In this document: positions 55,334 to 63,887 of the stretch, one piece after another
Numbering within the stretch: position 1 is the stretch's first letter
How the letters are laid out: each line of letters begins with the position of its first letter
Assembly (NCBI GenBank): GCA_001564065.1
Contig: LKNA01000002.1
Coordinates: 43,177-107,176, forward strand
Origin: Chitinophagaceae bacterium T5-Br10_B2g13
GTDB taxonomy: Bacteria; Bacteroidota; Rhodothermia; Balneolales; Balneolaceae
Direction: 5' to 3'
DNA: 64,000 bases
Program-made: the position numbers and the translations under genes
The notes under the pieces: generated by a model
Databases searched by the model: none
What the model was told of the DNA's origin: nothing
Seen by the model: the letters and a program-made list of their open reading frames with translations, nothing else

Positions 55334-55827
55334 AAATCTTTTGGTGATACAATCCAGAGAAGTTTGCAGCCGCTCTGCTTAATCTCTTTCCAGCTTTCTG
55401 CATCAGCCTCAAAACAGGCCAGCGCGGCTGTAGGAACATGATGTGTAAAGCTCTGCCGAGAAAGTGCACTCATAACTTCTGCCGACATAGGGTTGTGACC
55501 AACCGTCATAACCGTATTACTTTCCTTGTCTGCTGAACGGATCGCATTGAGGTAAGCCATCGGATCACCAAAATAGAAATCCTCCTCCCAGAAAATCTTG
55601 TCTTCACTAAGGCCCACTTCTTTTGAAACGGCAAGTGCTGTCTGTTTTGCCCGTTCGGCCGGGGAGCAGAATATCTGGTCCGGGATGATACCCAACTCCT
55701 TCAAATATCTGCCCATTTCAGGTGCATCTTTTTTTCCTCTTAAATTTAACGGGCGATCAAAATCCCGCAACTTTTCATCACTCCAGGATGATTTGGCATG
55801 CCGCATGATCAATATTCTCTTCTTCAC
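55330..55827 (-). CDS. sixA: SixA-like phosphohistidine phosphatase
   Basis: A 165-residue histidine phosphatase. It has ILIMRHAKSSW at the start (H10; RHA in place of RHG, as in SixA-type proteins), FDRPLNLRG, SPAERAKQTA and a late TVGHNPM (second catalytic histidine). It has no signal peptide. It removes phosphate from histidine residues of phosphorelay proteins; the target here is unknown. Confidence 0.9.
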   Translation of the reverse strand: MKKRILIMRHAKSSWSDEKLRDFDRPLNLRGKKDAPEMGRYLKELGIIPDQIFCSPAERAKQTALAVSKEVGLSEDKIFWEEDFYFGDPMAYLNAIRSADKESNTVMTVGHNPMSAEVMSALSRQSFTHHVPTAALACFEADAESWKEIKQSGCKLLWIVSPKDF

Positions 55828-55893
55828 TCCAGACTCCTATTTATTTTGATTTTCTTTAAAGATGCTGCTTTTCCTGTGATTCTCAACTAAACA

Positions 55894-57204
55894 TCAGGTT
55901 TTTTTCAGCGGTTTTTTTAAAATCCTGCCGGGCAGGTAGAGCATTAACGCCGCCCCCCTCACCAGCATAAACAACACCATAGCCAGCCAAAGGCCGTGGA
56001 TGGAAATCAATTCCGTACCAATATAGTAGGCGGGAAGGAAGAAAAGAAAAGTGGCCGCCAGCATCGTATTTCTCATAGGAGCTGTTTCAGTAGCCCCAAT
56101 AAAAATTCCGTCCAAAATATAGCAGAAGCTTGATACTGCTGGTGCCATAACCGTCCAGAATAGCACTACTTTTGCCAGCTCTATAACTTCCGTGTTGTTG
56201 GTAAATATTCGGAGAATGGCATCTCCAAACAGTCCATAAATAATGGTGCCAAAAAGCCCTAACGCCAATCCCCAGCCTAAATTATAGAGTACAGCTTTAC
56301 GAAGTTCGGCCTCATCCCGCCGGCCTTTATACTTTCCTACCAGGCTCTCCGCCGCATAGGCAAACCCGTCTATTCCATAGGATGCGACCATCCATAGTTG
56401 CAGCAAAATGGTATTTGCCGCCAGCACCAGATCACCCTGCTTGGCCGACATTGCCGTAAAAAATGAGAATGTAAATATCAGACAGATTGTACGAATAAAG
56501 ATATCCCGGTTTACAGAAAAGTATCGTTTCAACTCATCAGGATTAAACAGCTCAGTTCTGATAAAGTGCGAAAGATATCTCTTGTATCGCTTCATATAGA
56601 GAAAAACTGCCAGACCCAGAGCCATGTATGTGGAGATTAACGTCCCATAAGCAACTCCATCCACATGCATATCCAGCACCTGAATGAAGAAGATGTTCAG
56701 AACAATATTCAACAGGTTGTGAACTATGGTGACAATCATCGGATATTTGGCATTCTGCATTCCCAGAAACCAGCCGTTCAGACCATATAGAGCTAATACC
56801 GCCGGTGCCGTGTAGATCCGAATATCGAAATAGACACGTGTATAACTGGCAACTTCGGCGCTGCTGTCGATCACCCATAAACTAAACAGCGCTATGGGAG
56901 TCTGCATCAATATGATCAAAATACCCATGGACCAGGCGATGAGCTGAACCCGGGCAAGAATCATCATCATTCCCTCGCGGCTTCTACCGCCGTACTCCTG
57001 GGCAGTAAGCCCCGTGGTGCCCATGCGCAGAAACCCAAAGCCCCAGAACAAAAAGTTGAAGATCATTCCACCCACAGCCAGTGCCCCGAGATAGTAAACC
57101 TGGTCTAAGTGACCAACAAGCGCAGTATCTACCACACCCAGCAGCGGAACCGAAAGGTTGCTGATGATATTGGGAATGGCCAGCTTGAGTATGTTTTTGT
57201 TCAC
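55894..57204 (-). CDS. MATE-family efflux transporter (DinF-like)
   Basis: A 436-residue, 12-helix cation-coupled exporter. The opening is NKNILKLAIPNIISNLSVPLLGVVDTALVG, the usual MATE start, with GxLAVGGMIFNFLFWGF and QNAKYPM segments following. I chose the GTG at 57202-57204, because the frame upstream begins only at a TTG (57261) and family members start at this point. It is divergent from the TPMT-like gene with 73 bp between. Substrates cannot be predicted. Confidence 0.9.
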   Translation of the reverse strand: MNKNILKLAIPNIISNLSVPLLGVVDTALVGHLDQVYYLGALAVGGMIFNFLFWGFGFLRMGTTGLTAQEYGGRSREGMMMILARVQLIAWSMGILIILMQTPIALFSLWVIDSSAEVASYTRVYFDIRIYTAPAVLALYGLNGWFLGMQNAKYPMIVTIVHNLLNIVLNIFFIQVLDMHVDGVAYGTLISTYMALGLAVFLYMKRYKRYLSHFIRTELFNPDELKRYFSVNRDIFIRTICLIFTFSFFTAMSAKQGDLVLAANTILLQLWMVASYGIDGFAYAAESLVGKYKGRRDEAELRKAVLYNLGWGLALGLFGTIIYGLFGDAILRIFTNNTEVIELAKVVLFWTVMAPAVSSFCYILDGIFIGATETAPMRNTMLAATFLFFLPAYYIGTELISIHGLWLAMVLFMLVRGAALMLYLPGRILKKPLKKT

Positions 57205-57277
57205 TAAAAGATGGTTACATTGGGTGCTTTGCAAGCAGACAAAACTATCGTTTAATTCCAAGGAAAGAAACCCGGAT

Positions 57278-57943
57278 ATGGAACTCAGTTATTGGTTGAG
57301 CCGGTGGCGTAAAAATAAGATCGGATTTCATATGGCAGACGGTTACCCGCCATTAGATCGGCATTTAGAAAAACTCTCGTTCACAACCCACCCCACCGTT
57401 CTTGCACCTCTCTGTGGAAAAAGTCGAGATCTGATGACTCTCACACGACATTTTAGCCATGTTATTGGTGTGGAAATTTCAGAAAAAGCAATCCGCGAGT
57501 TTTTAGAAGAGAATAGCTTGTCGGCAACAGAGAGCTCATTTGCAGAATTCAAAATCTTCAAAACAGAACAGATTACGCTCTGGTGCGGTGATTTCATAAA
57601 ACTGCCTTCACAAAAGATTCCGGTAATTGACCTGATCTATGACAAAGCAGCACTTGTTGCTCTTCCTTCAGAAAAAAGACCTGCTTATGCAGAAAAACTC
57701 CGCTCCTTATGCTCAGATCACACACTTATTCTGCTGCACCATTTCGTCTACAACCAGTCGGAAATGCCCGGACCACCCTTCAGCGTCAGTAAACAGGAGC
57801 TGAACAACTACTTTGGCAAAGAGTTTAAAACAGAAATTCTTGAAGAGAAAAACCTCGATCTGAATAAGTTCGAAAAGTTTCAATATCGGGGTTTAAAGAG
57901 CGGGCTTCGCGAAAGATTTATTCTTTTTACATCTAAAAATTGA
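57278..57943 (+). CDS. TPMT-family SAM methyltransferase
   Basis: A 221-residue thiopurine-methyltransferase-like protein. It begins LSYWLSRWRKNKIGFH, with APLCGKSRDLMTL and VIGVEISEKAI (SAM-binding region) and YDKAALVALP as in bacterial TPMT proteins. Such enzymes often methylate thiols, selenium or tellurium compounds. The frame stays open 40 codons upstream inside the divergent MATE gene; the ATG at 57278 is where homology begins. Confidence 0.9.
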   Translation: MELSYWLSRWRKNKIGFHMADGYPPLDRHLEKLSFTTHPTVLAPLCGKSRDLMTLTRHFSHVIGVEISEKAIREFLEENSLSATESSFAEFKIFKTEQITLWCGDFIKLPSQKIPVIDLIYDKAALVALPSEKRPAYAEKLRSLCSDHTLILLHHFVYNQSEMPGPPFSVSKQELNNYFGKEFKTEILEEKNLDLNKFEKFQYRGLKSGLRERFILFTSKN

Positions 57944-57975
57944 AGAAAACGTTCAATATTTGTTAAGATTAGCCT

Positions 57976-57987
57976 TTATTCGAATAA
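57976..57987. repeat. 12-bp palindrome TTATTCGAATAA
   Basis: A perfect palindrome in the 124-bp gap between the TPMT-like gene and the 58068 operon. It may be an operator. It has no U-tract and is too short to be a terminator. Confidence 0.3.
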
Positions 57988-58067
57988 GAAGGTTGCATAT
58001 CAAATTACCTGCAATTATTTTCTGATTCGCATTTTATCCCATATCGTAAACCAACACATTTTCTCAC

Positions 58068-58544
58068 ATGGATTTATATACGCGCAATAATATTTTAACA
58101 ATCGTTCTTGGCATACTGATCATTGGCCTGTCTTACTTCCTGTACAGATCTATTGTTGATCCTTACCAAGAGGTCATTGAAGAAAGAGAAATGGTAGAAC
58201 GTGAACGTCACCGTATGGAGTTGGTTCGCGATGCATTAGTACAGTACAGAAACAGAAGAGGTAACTTTCCTCCAACCGATGGCGGGTTAGACAGCCTTAT
58301 CCAGTTTGTTAAAACTGATGATTTTGTGGCTCCACGTGCTGATTCACTCTTCAGATTTATGCCACCAAGCACTTTCGACGCTGATTCACTCGTATTTTCT
58401 CCGAGACCCCCACACAACAGATTTGAGTACACGATGAATGATACTATTCGCCCAAGACTCTATCTGCTTGAAAATCCGGGCACGGACGATCGCATTGGTG
58501 ACCTGCAGCGTACCACACTGCTGAACGCGCCAAACTGGAATTAA
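58068..58544 (+). CDS. Membrane-anchored pseudopilin-like protein
   Basis: A 158-residue protein with one N-terminal membrane helix (ILTIVLGILIIGLSYFLY), a charged coiled coil (about 34-58) and a globular part. The stretch DALVQYRNRRGNFPPTDGGLDSLI resembles the GspG pseudopilin segment in which a helix is followed by NGRYPTTEQGLxxL. However, there is no prepilin-peptidase cleavage site before the helix. It is the first gene of the DUF3822-rsmD-coaD unit (1-bp gap). The role is unknown. Confidence 0.7.
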   Translation: MDLYTRNNILTIVLGILIIGLSYFLYRSIVDPYQEVIEEREMVERERHRMELVRDALVQYRNRRGNFPPTDGGLDSLIQFVKTDDFVAPRADSLFRFMPPSTFDADSLVFSPRPPHNRFEYTMNDTIRPRLYLLENPGTDDRIGDLQRTTLLNAPNWN

Positions 58545-58545
58545 T

Positions 58546-59433
58546 ATGGCAGTGGATGGTTCTTGTCTTGGGGTTTCTTATGCCGACAACCACTTGTTTT
58601 ATTCGGTTAACGACCCAGACAAAAAGAACTATCTGAGACATATTGGGAGCATCGATTTTAACTTTGATGTTCAACACGCCATTATAACGGGGGATGAAAA
58701 GGCATTCCCCGCTCTCAAAACTTCTCTCGAAAATTTAAAAGAGAAGTATAGTTGCTCGTCCGTTAAAATTCTCTCTCCCGCCACCGAAGAGTGCTGGACA
58801 ATTGTACCCCGCTCTGTTTATGAAGACTCAGCTGAACGTGAGGCACACATCTCACTGCTGATGTACGGAATTAATCGCAGCAACATTGAAACAACCTGGA
58901 TACCGGTAAGCAACTCAGACTACAAACTACTCCTGCTGAGAAATCGCGAAACCATGCAGGGATTTAATTATCTGTTGGGAGAGTTCACCGACTCAGAATA
59001 TGTGGCAGAATTTGAAATTGGGGCCGACTGGCAATCTCACAGTAAAGTGAACGGTTCGTTTCTGAAAGTCTATTGCCAAAAGAACTATCTGTCTGTTTCA
59101 TCCTTTATTCTAGGAAAACTTCGTGGATGCACATTTATTCAATACGATAATGCAGCTGACCTCCCGTACTTATGGAATCTCTATGCAGATAAACTGAGCT
59201 GGATGAACGGTTTTCACGATACAGTTTACGCTTACGGCCAGCAAAGCTACTCTGTAATCCAAGCCCTGGAACCTTTCTGGGATGACACCGAAGCCATCGA
59301 AATGATGAACACTCTCAAGGCGATGAATGTTGATGCTGAGGAGAAAACGTATGGATTTAAATTAGAGAGCGCTTATCCCGCCATTATGATGAGTCTGAAT
59401 AAAGACGCTGAAATAGAAGGCCCGCAACCATGA
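58546..59433 (+). CDS. DUF3822 family protein
   Basis: A 295-residue soluble protein of the DUF3822 family, which has an actin-like fold and is found in Bacteroidota directly before rsmD. The N-terminal segment starts GSCLGVSYADNHLFYSVND. No catalytic residues can be named. It overlaps rsmD by 4 bp (ATGA), so it is probably co-translated and may act with it. Confidence 0.85.
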   Translation: MAVDGSCLGVSYADNHLFYSVNDPDKKNYLRHIGSIDFNFDVQHAIITGDEKAFPALKTSLENLKEKYSCSSVKILSPATEECWTIVPRSVYEDSAEREAHISLLMYGINRSNIETTWIPVSNSDYKLLLLRNRETMQGFNYLLGEFTDSEYVAEFEIGADWQSHSKVNGSFLKVYCQKNYLSVSSFILGKLRGCTFIQYDNAADLPYLWNLYADKLSWMNGFHDTVYAYGQQSYSVIQALEPFWDDTEAIEMMNTLKAMNVDAEEKTYGFKLESAYPAIMMSLNKDAEIEGPQP

Positions 59434-59987
59434 GAATCATTACAGGCAAGCTGAAAGGACGAAATATTCCGGTTCCAAATACGGATCTTTTACGGCCAAC
59501 CTCCGACCGGACCAAAGAAGGAATTTTCTCGGTAATTGCTGCCAGAACCTATCTGGACAACACCCGGATATTAGATCTGTTTGCAGGAAGCGGTAATCTC
59601 GGTTTTGAAGCCATTTCGCGTGGTGCAGCAAATGTGCTTTTTGTTGATCAGGAGAACGCTCACCTCAGGCAGATTGAAAAAACCGCAAAAACATTTGATG
59701 TAGAAAATCAAATCAGCACGCTGACGCTTGATATTGAAACCTTCCTTGAAAAAAAGGAGTATGGATCGTTTGATTTTATATTTGCTGATCCACCCTACGA
59801 CTATTTCTGGATGATTGAAATGGTAGACCAGATTATGGAGAGTGATCTCCTGAAGGAAGATGGCTGGTTTATTCTTGAGCACGACAAGCGTCACGACTTT
59901 TCCGATCACCCCCTCTGCCGGTTTTCGAAAGCGTATGGAAGAACCATTGCTGCAATTTTTCGCCACACTGATGAAGGGTTCAAGTAA
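59430..59987 (+). CDS. rsmD: 16S rRNA (guanine(966)-N2)-methyltransferase
   Basis: A 185-residue SAM methyltransferase that modifies G966 of 16S rRNA. Signatures are MRIITGKLKGR, RPTSDRTKEGIFS, LDLFAGSGNLGFEA (SAM motif) and the catalytic DPPYD (NPPY-type). Length and order are typical. The following gene is coaD, a near-universal partner. Confidence 0.96.
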   Translation: MRIITGKLKGRNIPVPNTDLLRPTSDRTKEGIFSVIAARTYLDNTRILDLFAGSGNLGFEAISRGAANVLFVDQENAHLRQIEKTAKTFDVENQISTLTLDIETFLEKKEYGSFDFIFADPPYDYFWMIEMVDQIMESDLLKEDGWFILEHDKRHDFSDHPLCRFSKAYGRTIAAIFRHTDEGFK

Positions 59988-60086
59988 ACCAACCTCTTTG
60001 CCCCACCACCCTTCTTTTTCTAAATTGGTGTATCTGTCTGAATATCTATACTTTATCTGAATAAACGTACAAATTAACATTGTTAT

Positions 60087-60578
60087 ATGGAACGTGTTGC
60101 TCTCTATCCCGGCTCATTTGACCCCTGGACAAACGGACACCTCGATATTTTATCCCGAGCCGTAAAAATGTTCGATAAAATCATTGTCACCGTAGCAGTG
60201 AACAACAAAAAGAGTGCTGTTTTTAACGGTGAAGAGAGAATAAAGCTCATCAAAGAGTCTATCAAAAAATATGACTGGGCCGGTCAGGTAGAAATCATAC
60301 AATTTACCGGTTTGCTTGTCGACCTTGCGAGGGAGAAAAAAGTAAATGTTTTATTGAGGGGAGTGCGCCAAATTTCAGACTTCGAGTATGAATTCAGAAT
60401 GGCGCTCGCAAACCGTCGATTAGCTCCGGAAGTAGATACCGTATTCCTAATGCCGGACGAGCAGCTAACCTTCATCTCTGCAACAATTGTAAAAGAGATC
60501 GCCGCATGGGGCGGAGATCTCAGCAGCTTCGTACCCGATAACGTAGGTAAGGCACTCAGAAAAAAATACGAGACCTGA
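60087..60578 (+). CDS. coaD: Pantetheine-phosphate adenylyltransferase
   Basis: A 163-residue enzyme of coenzyme A synthesis, moving AMP from ATP to 4'-phosphopantetheine. The nucleotidyl-transfer motif is YPGSFDPWTNGHLD (H18), followed by LLRGVRQISDFEYE and the late FISATIVKEIA. It follows rsmD after 99 bp on the same strand. Confidence 0.97.
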   Translation: MERVALYPGSFDPWTNGHLDILSRAVKMFDKIIVTVAVNNKKSAVFNGEERIKLIKESIKKYDWAGQVEIIQFTGLLVDLAREKKVNVLLRGVRQISDFEYEFRMALANRRLAPEVDTVFLMPDEQLTFISATIVKEIAAWGGDLSSFVPDNVGKALRKKYET

Positions 60579-60623
60579 AATTCAGCCCTTCGTTGCACAC
60601 AATTCCTTTGGCAGAGAAACTGT

Positions 60624-60653
60624 TTGCCCCCTGCACAAATTAATGTGTATAAT
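60624..60653 (+). promoter_or_regulatory. Candidate promoter of the peroxiredoxin gene
   Basis: TTGCCC (60624-60629) and TATAAT (60648-60653) are spaced by 18 bp, a sigma-70-like arrangement about 95 bp before the peroxiredoxin start. Bacteroidota-type promoters differ from this, so this is a low-confidence pattern match. Confidence 0.3.
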
Positions 60654-60748
60654 ATAAGTCTGTCGCAAAACAGAATTTGTTATTTAGAACGAATTGTCTG
60701 CTGATTGACTTAATATCACTCAAACCTCAATCAAAAATAGTAGCATAG

Positions 60749-61222
60749 ATGATTTCGAAAGGCGAAAAAATTGATACTGATTTTACTTTAAATGTTGTTC
60801 AAGATGGAGAAGAGAAGGAGATAACATTCTCAGAATTACTGACCCGTCCGACTATTGTTTCGGTTTACATGAGAAATAATACCGGAGGTTGCGACAAGCA
60901 GAACCGAAGTCTGGCCGAACATGCTGATGAGTTTGACAAGAAAGGTTTTAACCTCGTGGCTGTGAGTAAAGACACCTGCGGTTCTCATAAAAATTACGCG
61001 GAAAAACTGGACATTAATTATACCCTCGCATCGGACCCTGACTATAAGTTTGCTGAAGCAACAGACTCTATCGTTGAAAAAAAGATGTACGGAAAAACAT
61101 TTAATGCCCCTTCCCGTTCAGCATTTATCCTGGATACGGATGGAACCGTATTGGGAATTATCGAAAAGATTAACACCAAAGCACATGCCGAAGAGTTGTT
61201 TGAACTGATCAGCGAACTCTGA
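60749..61222 (+). CDS. Variant peroxiredoxin/redoxin (BCP-like)
   Basis: A 157-residue thioredoxin-fold peroxiredoxin. The peroxidatic cysteine is C48 in YMRNNTGGC, with T45 conserved. The proline of the PxxxTxxC motif is replaced by M41. R123 (PSRSAFIL) is in the usual active-site arginine position. A second cysteine (C77, KDTCGSH) lies where BCP enzymes usually have serine, and may form the resolving disulfide. It probably reduces peroxides with thioredoxin; the active-site change makes rate and substrate uncertain. Confidence 0.82.
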   Translation: MISKGEKIDTDFTLNVVQDGEEKEITFSELLTRPTIVSVYMRNNTGGCDKQNRSLAEHADEFDKKGFNLVAVSKDTCGSHKNYAEKLDINYTLASDPDYKFAEATDSIVEKKMYGKTFNAPSRSAFILDTDGTVLGIIEKINTKAHAEELFELISEL

Positions 61223-61287
61223 TCTTCTAATTTGGCTGTAGCTCATACCGGCAGAATTTGCCGGTCAACCTGAAGAAAATATATTTC

Positions 61288-63837
61288 ATGAAATCGTTAG
61301 TAATAGTTGAGTCCCCTACAAAAACAAAAACAATCAAGAAATATCTGCCCAAAGGATATGTTGTAGATTCCTCTATGGGCCACATTCGCGATCTGCCTTC
61401 GTCAGCCAAAGAGATACCCGCTAAATATAAAAAAGAGGACTGGGCAAATTTAGGGATCAACGTTGATAACCGGTACGACCCACTTTATGTAACCCCTTCC
61501 GGTAAAAAGAAGATTGTTACCAAGCTTAAAAAAGAGCTGAAAGATGCCGATGAGTTAATCCTTGCAACGGATGAAGATCGCGAAGGTGAAGCCATTTCAT
61601 GGCATTTAACAGAACTTCTGAAACCGAAAGTGCCGGTAAAACGAATGGTGTTTCGCGAAATCACAAAAGAGGCGATACAAAGTGCGCTCGAGAACTTCCG
61701 GGATATTGACATGAACCTGGTTCACGCCCAGGAAACCCGACGGATTTTGGATCGGCTTGCCGGTTATACCATATCCCCCCTGCTTTGGAAAAAAATTGCA
61801 CCCGGCCTTTCTGCAGGTCGTGTACAGTCTGTAGCCGTAGAATTTCTTGTTTCGCGTGAACGTGAACGAATGAAATTCAGAAAGGCCACTTATTTTGACC
61901 TGAAGGCTCAACTCTCCAAAGAGGGTGATAAAAAGAACTCTTTCCCGGGAGATCTGACGCATCTGAATGGAAAGCGGCTGGCCAGCGGAAAAGATTTTGA
62001 CGAAAACACCGGCAAATTAAAAAAACCGGATAGTGTTGTACTTCTGTTAAAAGAGGATTCAGAAAAGCTAAGAGATCTGCTGAATGAGGCGGACTGGTCA
62101 GTAACTGACATTGACGTCAAAACTCAAAAACGAAACCCGGCACCACCGTTTATCACCTCTACCCTGCAGCAGGAAGCCAACCGCAAATTCGGCTTTTCGG
62201 CACGTGACACAATGAGTATCGCTCAGAAACTGTACGAAAACGGTTTGATTACCTACATGCGTACCGATTCCATGAGTCTTTCCGGTCAGGCAATTAACGC
62301 TGCCCGAAATGAAGTTGAGAAACAGTATGGAGAAGAGTATCTCTTTAAACGTGTTCGAAACTACGGAAAATCGAAAGGCGCACAGGAGGCACATGAGGCT
62401 ATCCGCCCTGCAGGATCAAGCTTCGTCCATCCGGAAAAATCAAAACTGAGCGGCAGACAATTTAAACTGTACGATCTGATCTGGAAGCGAACAATTGCTA
62501 CTCAGATGGCAGAAGCTGAGCTGGAATTCACCAATGTAACCATCACTGCTAAAAAAGATGATACCGAAGCTGATTTCCGTTCAAACGGGAAAAAGATTTT
62601 ATTCCCGGGTTACTTCCGAGCCTATGTGGAAGGGAGCGACGATCCCGATGAAGCGCTTGAGAATCAGGAAAACTTTTTGCCAAAAATGGATAAAGGCGAA
62701 AACATAGACCTGCACGATCTGGAATCCATTTCTCACGAAACAAAACCACCCGCAAGATTTACGGAAGCTACCCTGGTTAAAGAGCTTGAAAAACGAGGTG
62801 TAGGCCGGCCAAGTACGTATGCTACCATTATCAGTACTATTCAGGATCGCGGATATGCGCAAAAGGCAGGCAAAACCCTCGTCCCTACATACACCGCTTT
62901 TGCTGTTACGGCGCTGCTTGAGAAACACTTTCCTGAAATTGTAGACAGTGACTTTACATCAGCACTTGAAGACAAACTGGATCAAATTGCAAAAGGAAAA
63001 TATGATCCAGTTAAATATCTGGATGACTACTATAAAGGCAAGGATGGCCTGAAAGAAAAAGTTGATCAAAGGGAAGACAAAATTGATCCACAAGAAGCCC
63101 GAGTACTGGACCTTCCGATTGAAGGACTTAACGGCATGCAGGTTCATGTTGGCCGTTACGGACCATACGTGAAGGGTGAAATAGACGGAGAAGAGGTAAC
63201 CACCTCACTCCCTGTAGATCTTGATCCCGGCGAGCTATCAGCTGAAAAGATTAGAGAGTTGATGCAAGCGGAGAAAGAGGGACCTAAATCACTTGGAAAC
63301 CATCCTGAAACAGATGAACCGGTTTATGTACTCAATGGCCGTTATGGACCATATGTTCAGCTTGGAGAGGTAACCGAAGAGAATAAAAAACCGAAACGAG
63401 TTTCACTGTTGAAGGGTATGAAGCCCAATGATGTTGATTTTGACTTGGCTGTTTCGCTTCTGGAACTGCCGCGTACACTGGGTGAACACCCTGAAACGGG
63501 TAAAGTAGTGAAAGCCGGCGTTGGGCGTTACGGGCCTTTTGTATTGCACGACGGGACATTCAAATCATTGAAAAAAGATGACAACGTTCTTACTGTAGAC
63601 CTCGACAGAGCTGTTGCACTGCTAAAAGAGAAAGGCAAAGGCAGCCGCGGAAGTTCTACAATAGCAGAACTTGGGAATCACCCTGAAACGGATAAGCCCG
63701 TTAAAGTGATGACCGGCCGATACGGACCATACTTAAAATATGGCAAGAAAAATGTCTCACTTCCGAAAGGAACAGAGCCGGAAAAAGTAACTATGGGAGA
63801 TGCGGTTCAGCTAATTGATGAGAAAGGGAAGAAGTAG
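61288..63837 (+). CDS. topA: DNA topoisomerase I
   Basis: A type IA topoisomerase of 849 residues from this start. The TOPRIM domain begins MKSLVIVESPTK (E8) and has ATDEDREGEA. The active tyrosine is Y323 in LITYMRTDS. GVGRPSTYA follows. The C-terminus has no zinc-finger cysteines and instead carries four copies of GRYGPxx (for example VGRYGPYVKG), interspersed with LGNHPETD-type lines. The frame opens 10 codons upstream at a TTG (61258), but the ATG at 61288 is the family start. Confidence 0.96.
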   Translation: MKSLVIVESPTKTKTIKKYLPKGYVVDSSMGHIRDLPSSAKEIPAKYKKEDWANLGINVDNRYDPLYVTPSGKKKIVTKLKKELKDADELILATDEDREGEAISWHLTELLKPKVPVKRMVFREITKEAIQSALENFRDIDMNLVHAQETRRILDRLAGYTISPLLWKKIAPGLSAGRVQSVAVEFLVSRERERMKFRKATYFDLKAQLSKEGDKKNSFPGDLTHLNGKRLASGKDFDENTGKLKKPDSVVLLLKEDSEKLRDLLNEADWSVTDIDVKTQKRNPAPPFITSTLQQEANRKFGFSARDTMSIAQKLYENGLITYMRTDSMSLSGQAINAARNEVEKQYGEEYLFKRVRNYGKSKGAQEAHEAIRPAGSSFVHPEKSKLSGRQFKLYDLIWKRTIATQMAEAELEFTNVTITAKKDDTEADFRSNGKKILFPGYFRAYVEGSDDPDEALENQENFLPKMDKGENIDLHDLESISHETKPPARFTEATLVKELEKRGVGRPSTYATIISTIQDRGYAQKAGKTLVPTYTAFAVTALLEKHFPEIVDSDFTSALEDKLDQIAKGKYDPVKYLDDYYKGKDGLKEKVDQREDKIDPQEARVLDLPIEGLNGMQVHVGRYGPYVKGEIDGEEVTTSLPVDLDPGELSAEKIRELMQAEKEGPKSLGNHPETDEPVYVLNGRYGPYVQLGEVTEENKKPKRVSLLKGMKPNDVDFDLAVSLLELPRTLGEHPETGKVVKAGVGRYGPFVLHDGTFKSLKKDDNVLTVDLDRAVALLKEKGKGSRGSSTIAELGNHPETDKPVKVMTGRYGPYLKYGKKNVSLPKGTEPEKVTMGDAVQLIDEKGKK

Positions 63838-63861
63838 GATTTATATTTCCAAAATAATGAG

Positions 63862-63887
63862 AAGCCCGGGCATGTTTGTCGGGGCTT
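63862..63887 (+). terminator. Terminator of topA
   Basis: AAGCCC and GGGCTT pair around a 14-base loop and are followed by TTTTTC, 24 bp past the topA stop. Confidence 0.75.

Noticed and set aside
59571..60080. 169-codon minus-strand frame opposite rsmD
   Set aside because: It is antisense to rsmD and into the coaD spacer; low-complexity I/K/F-rich translation without motifs.
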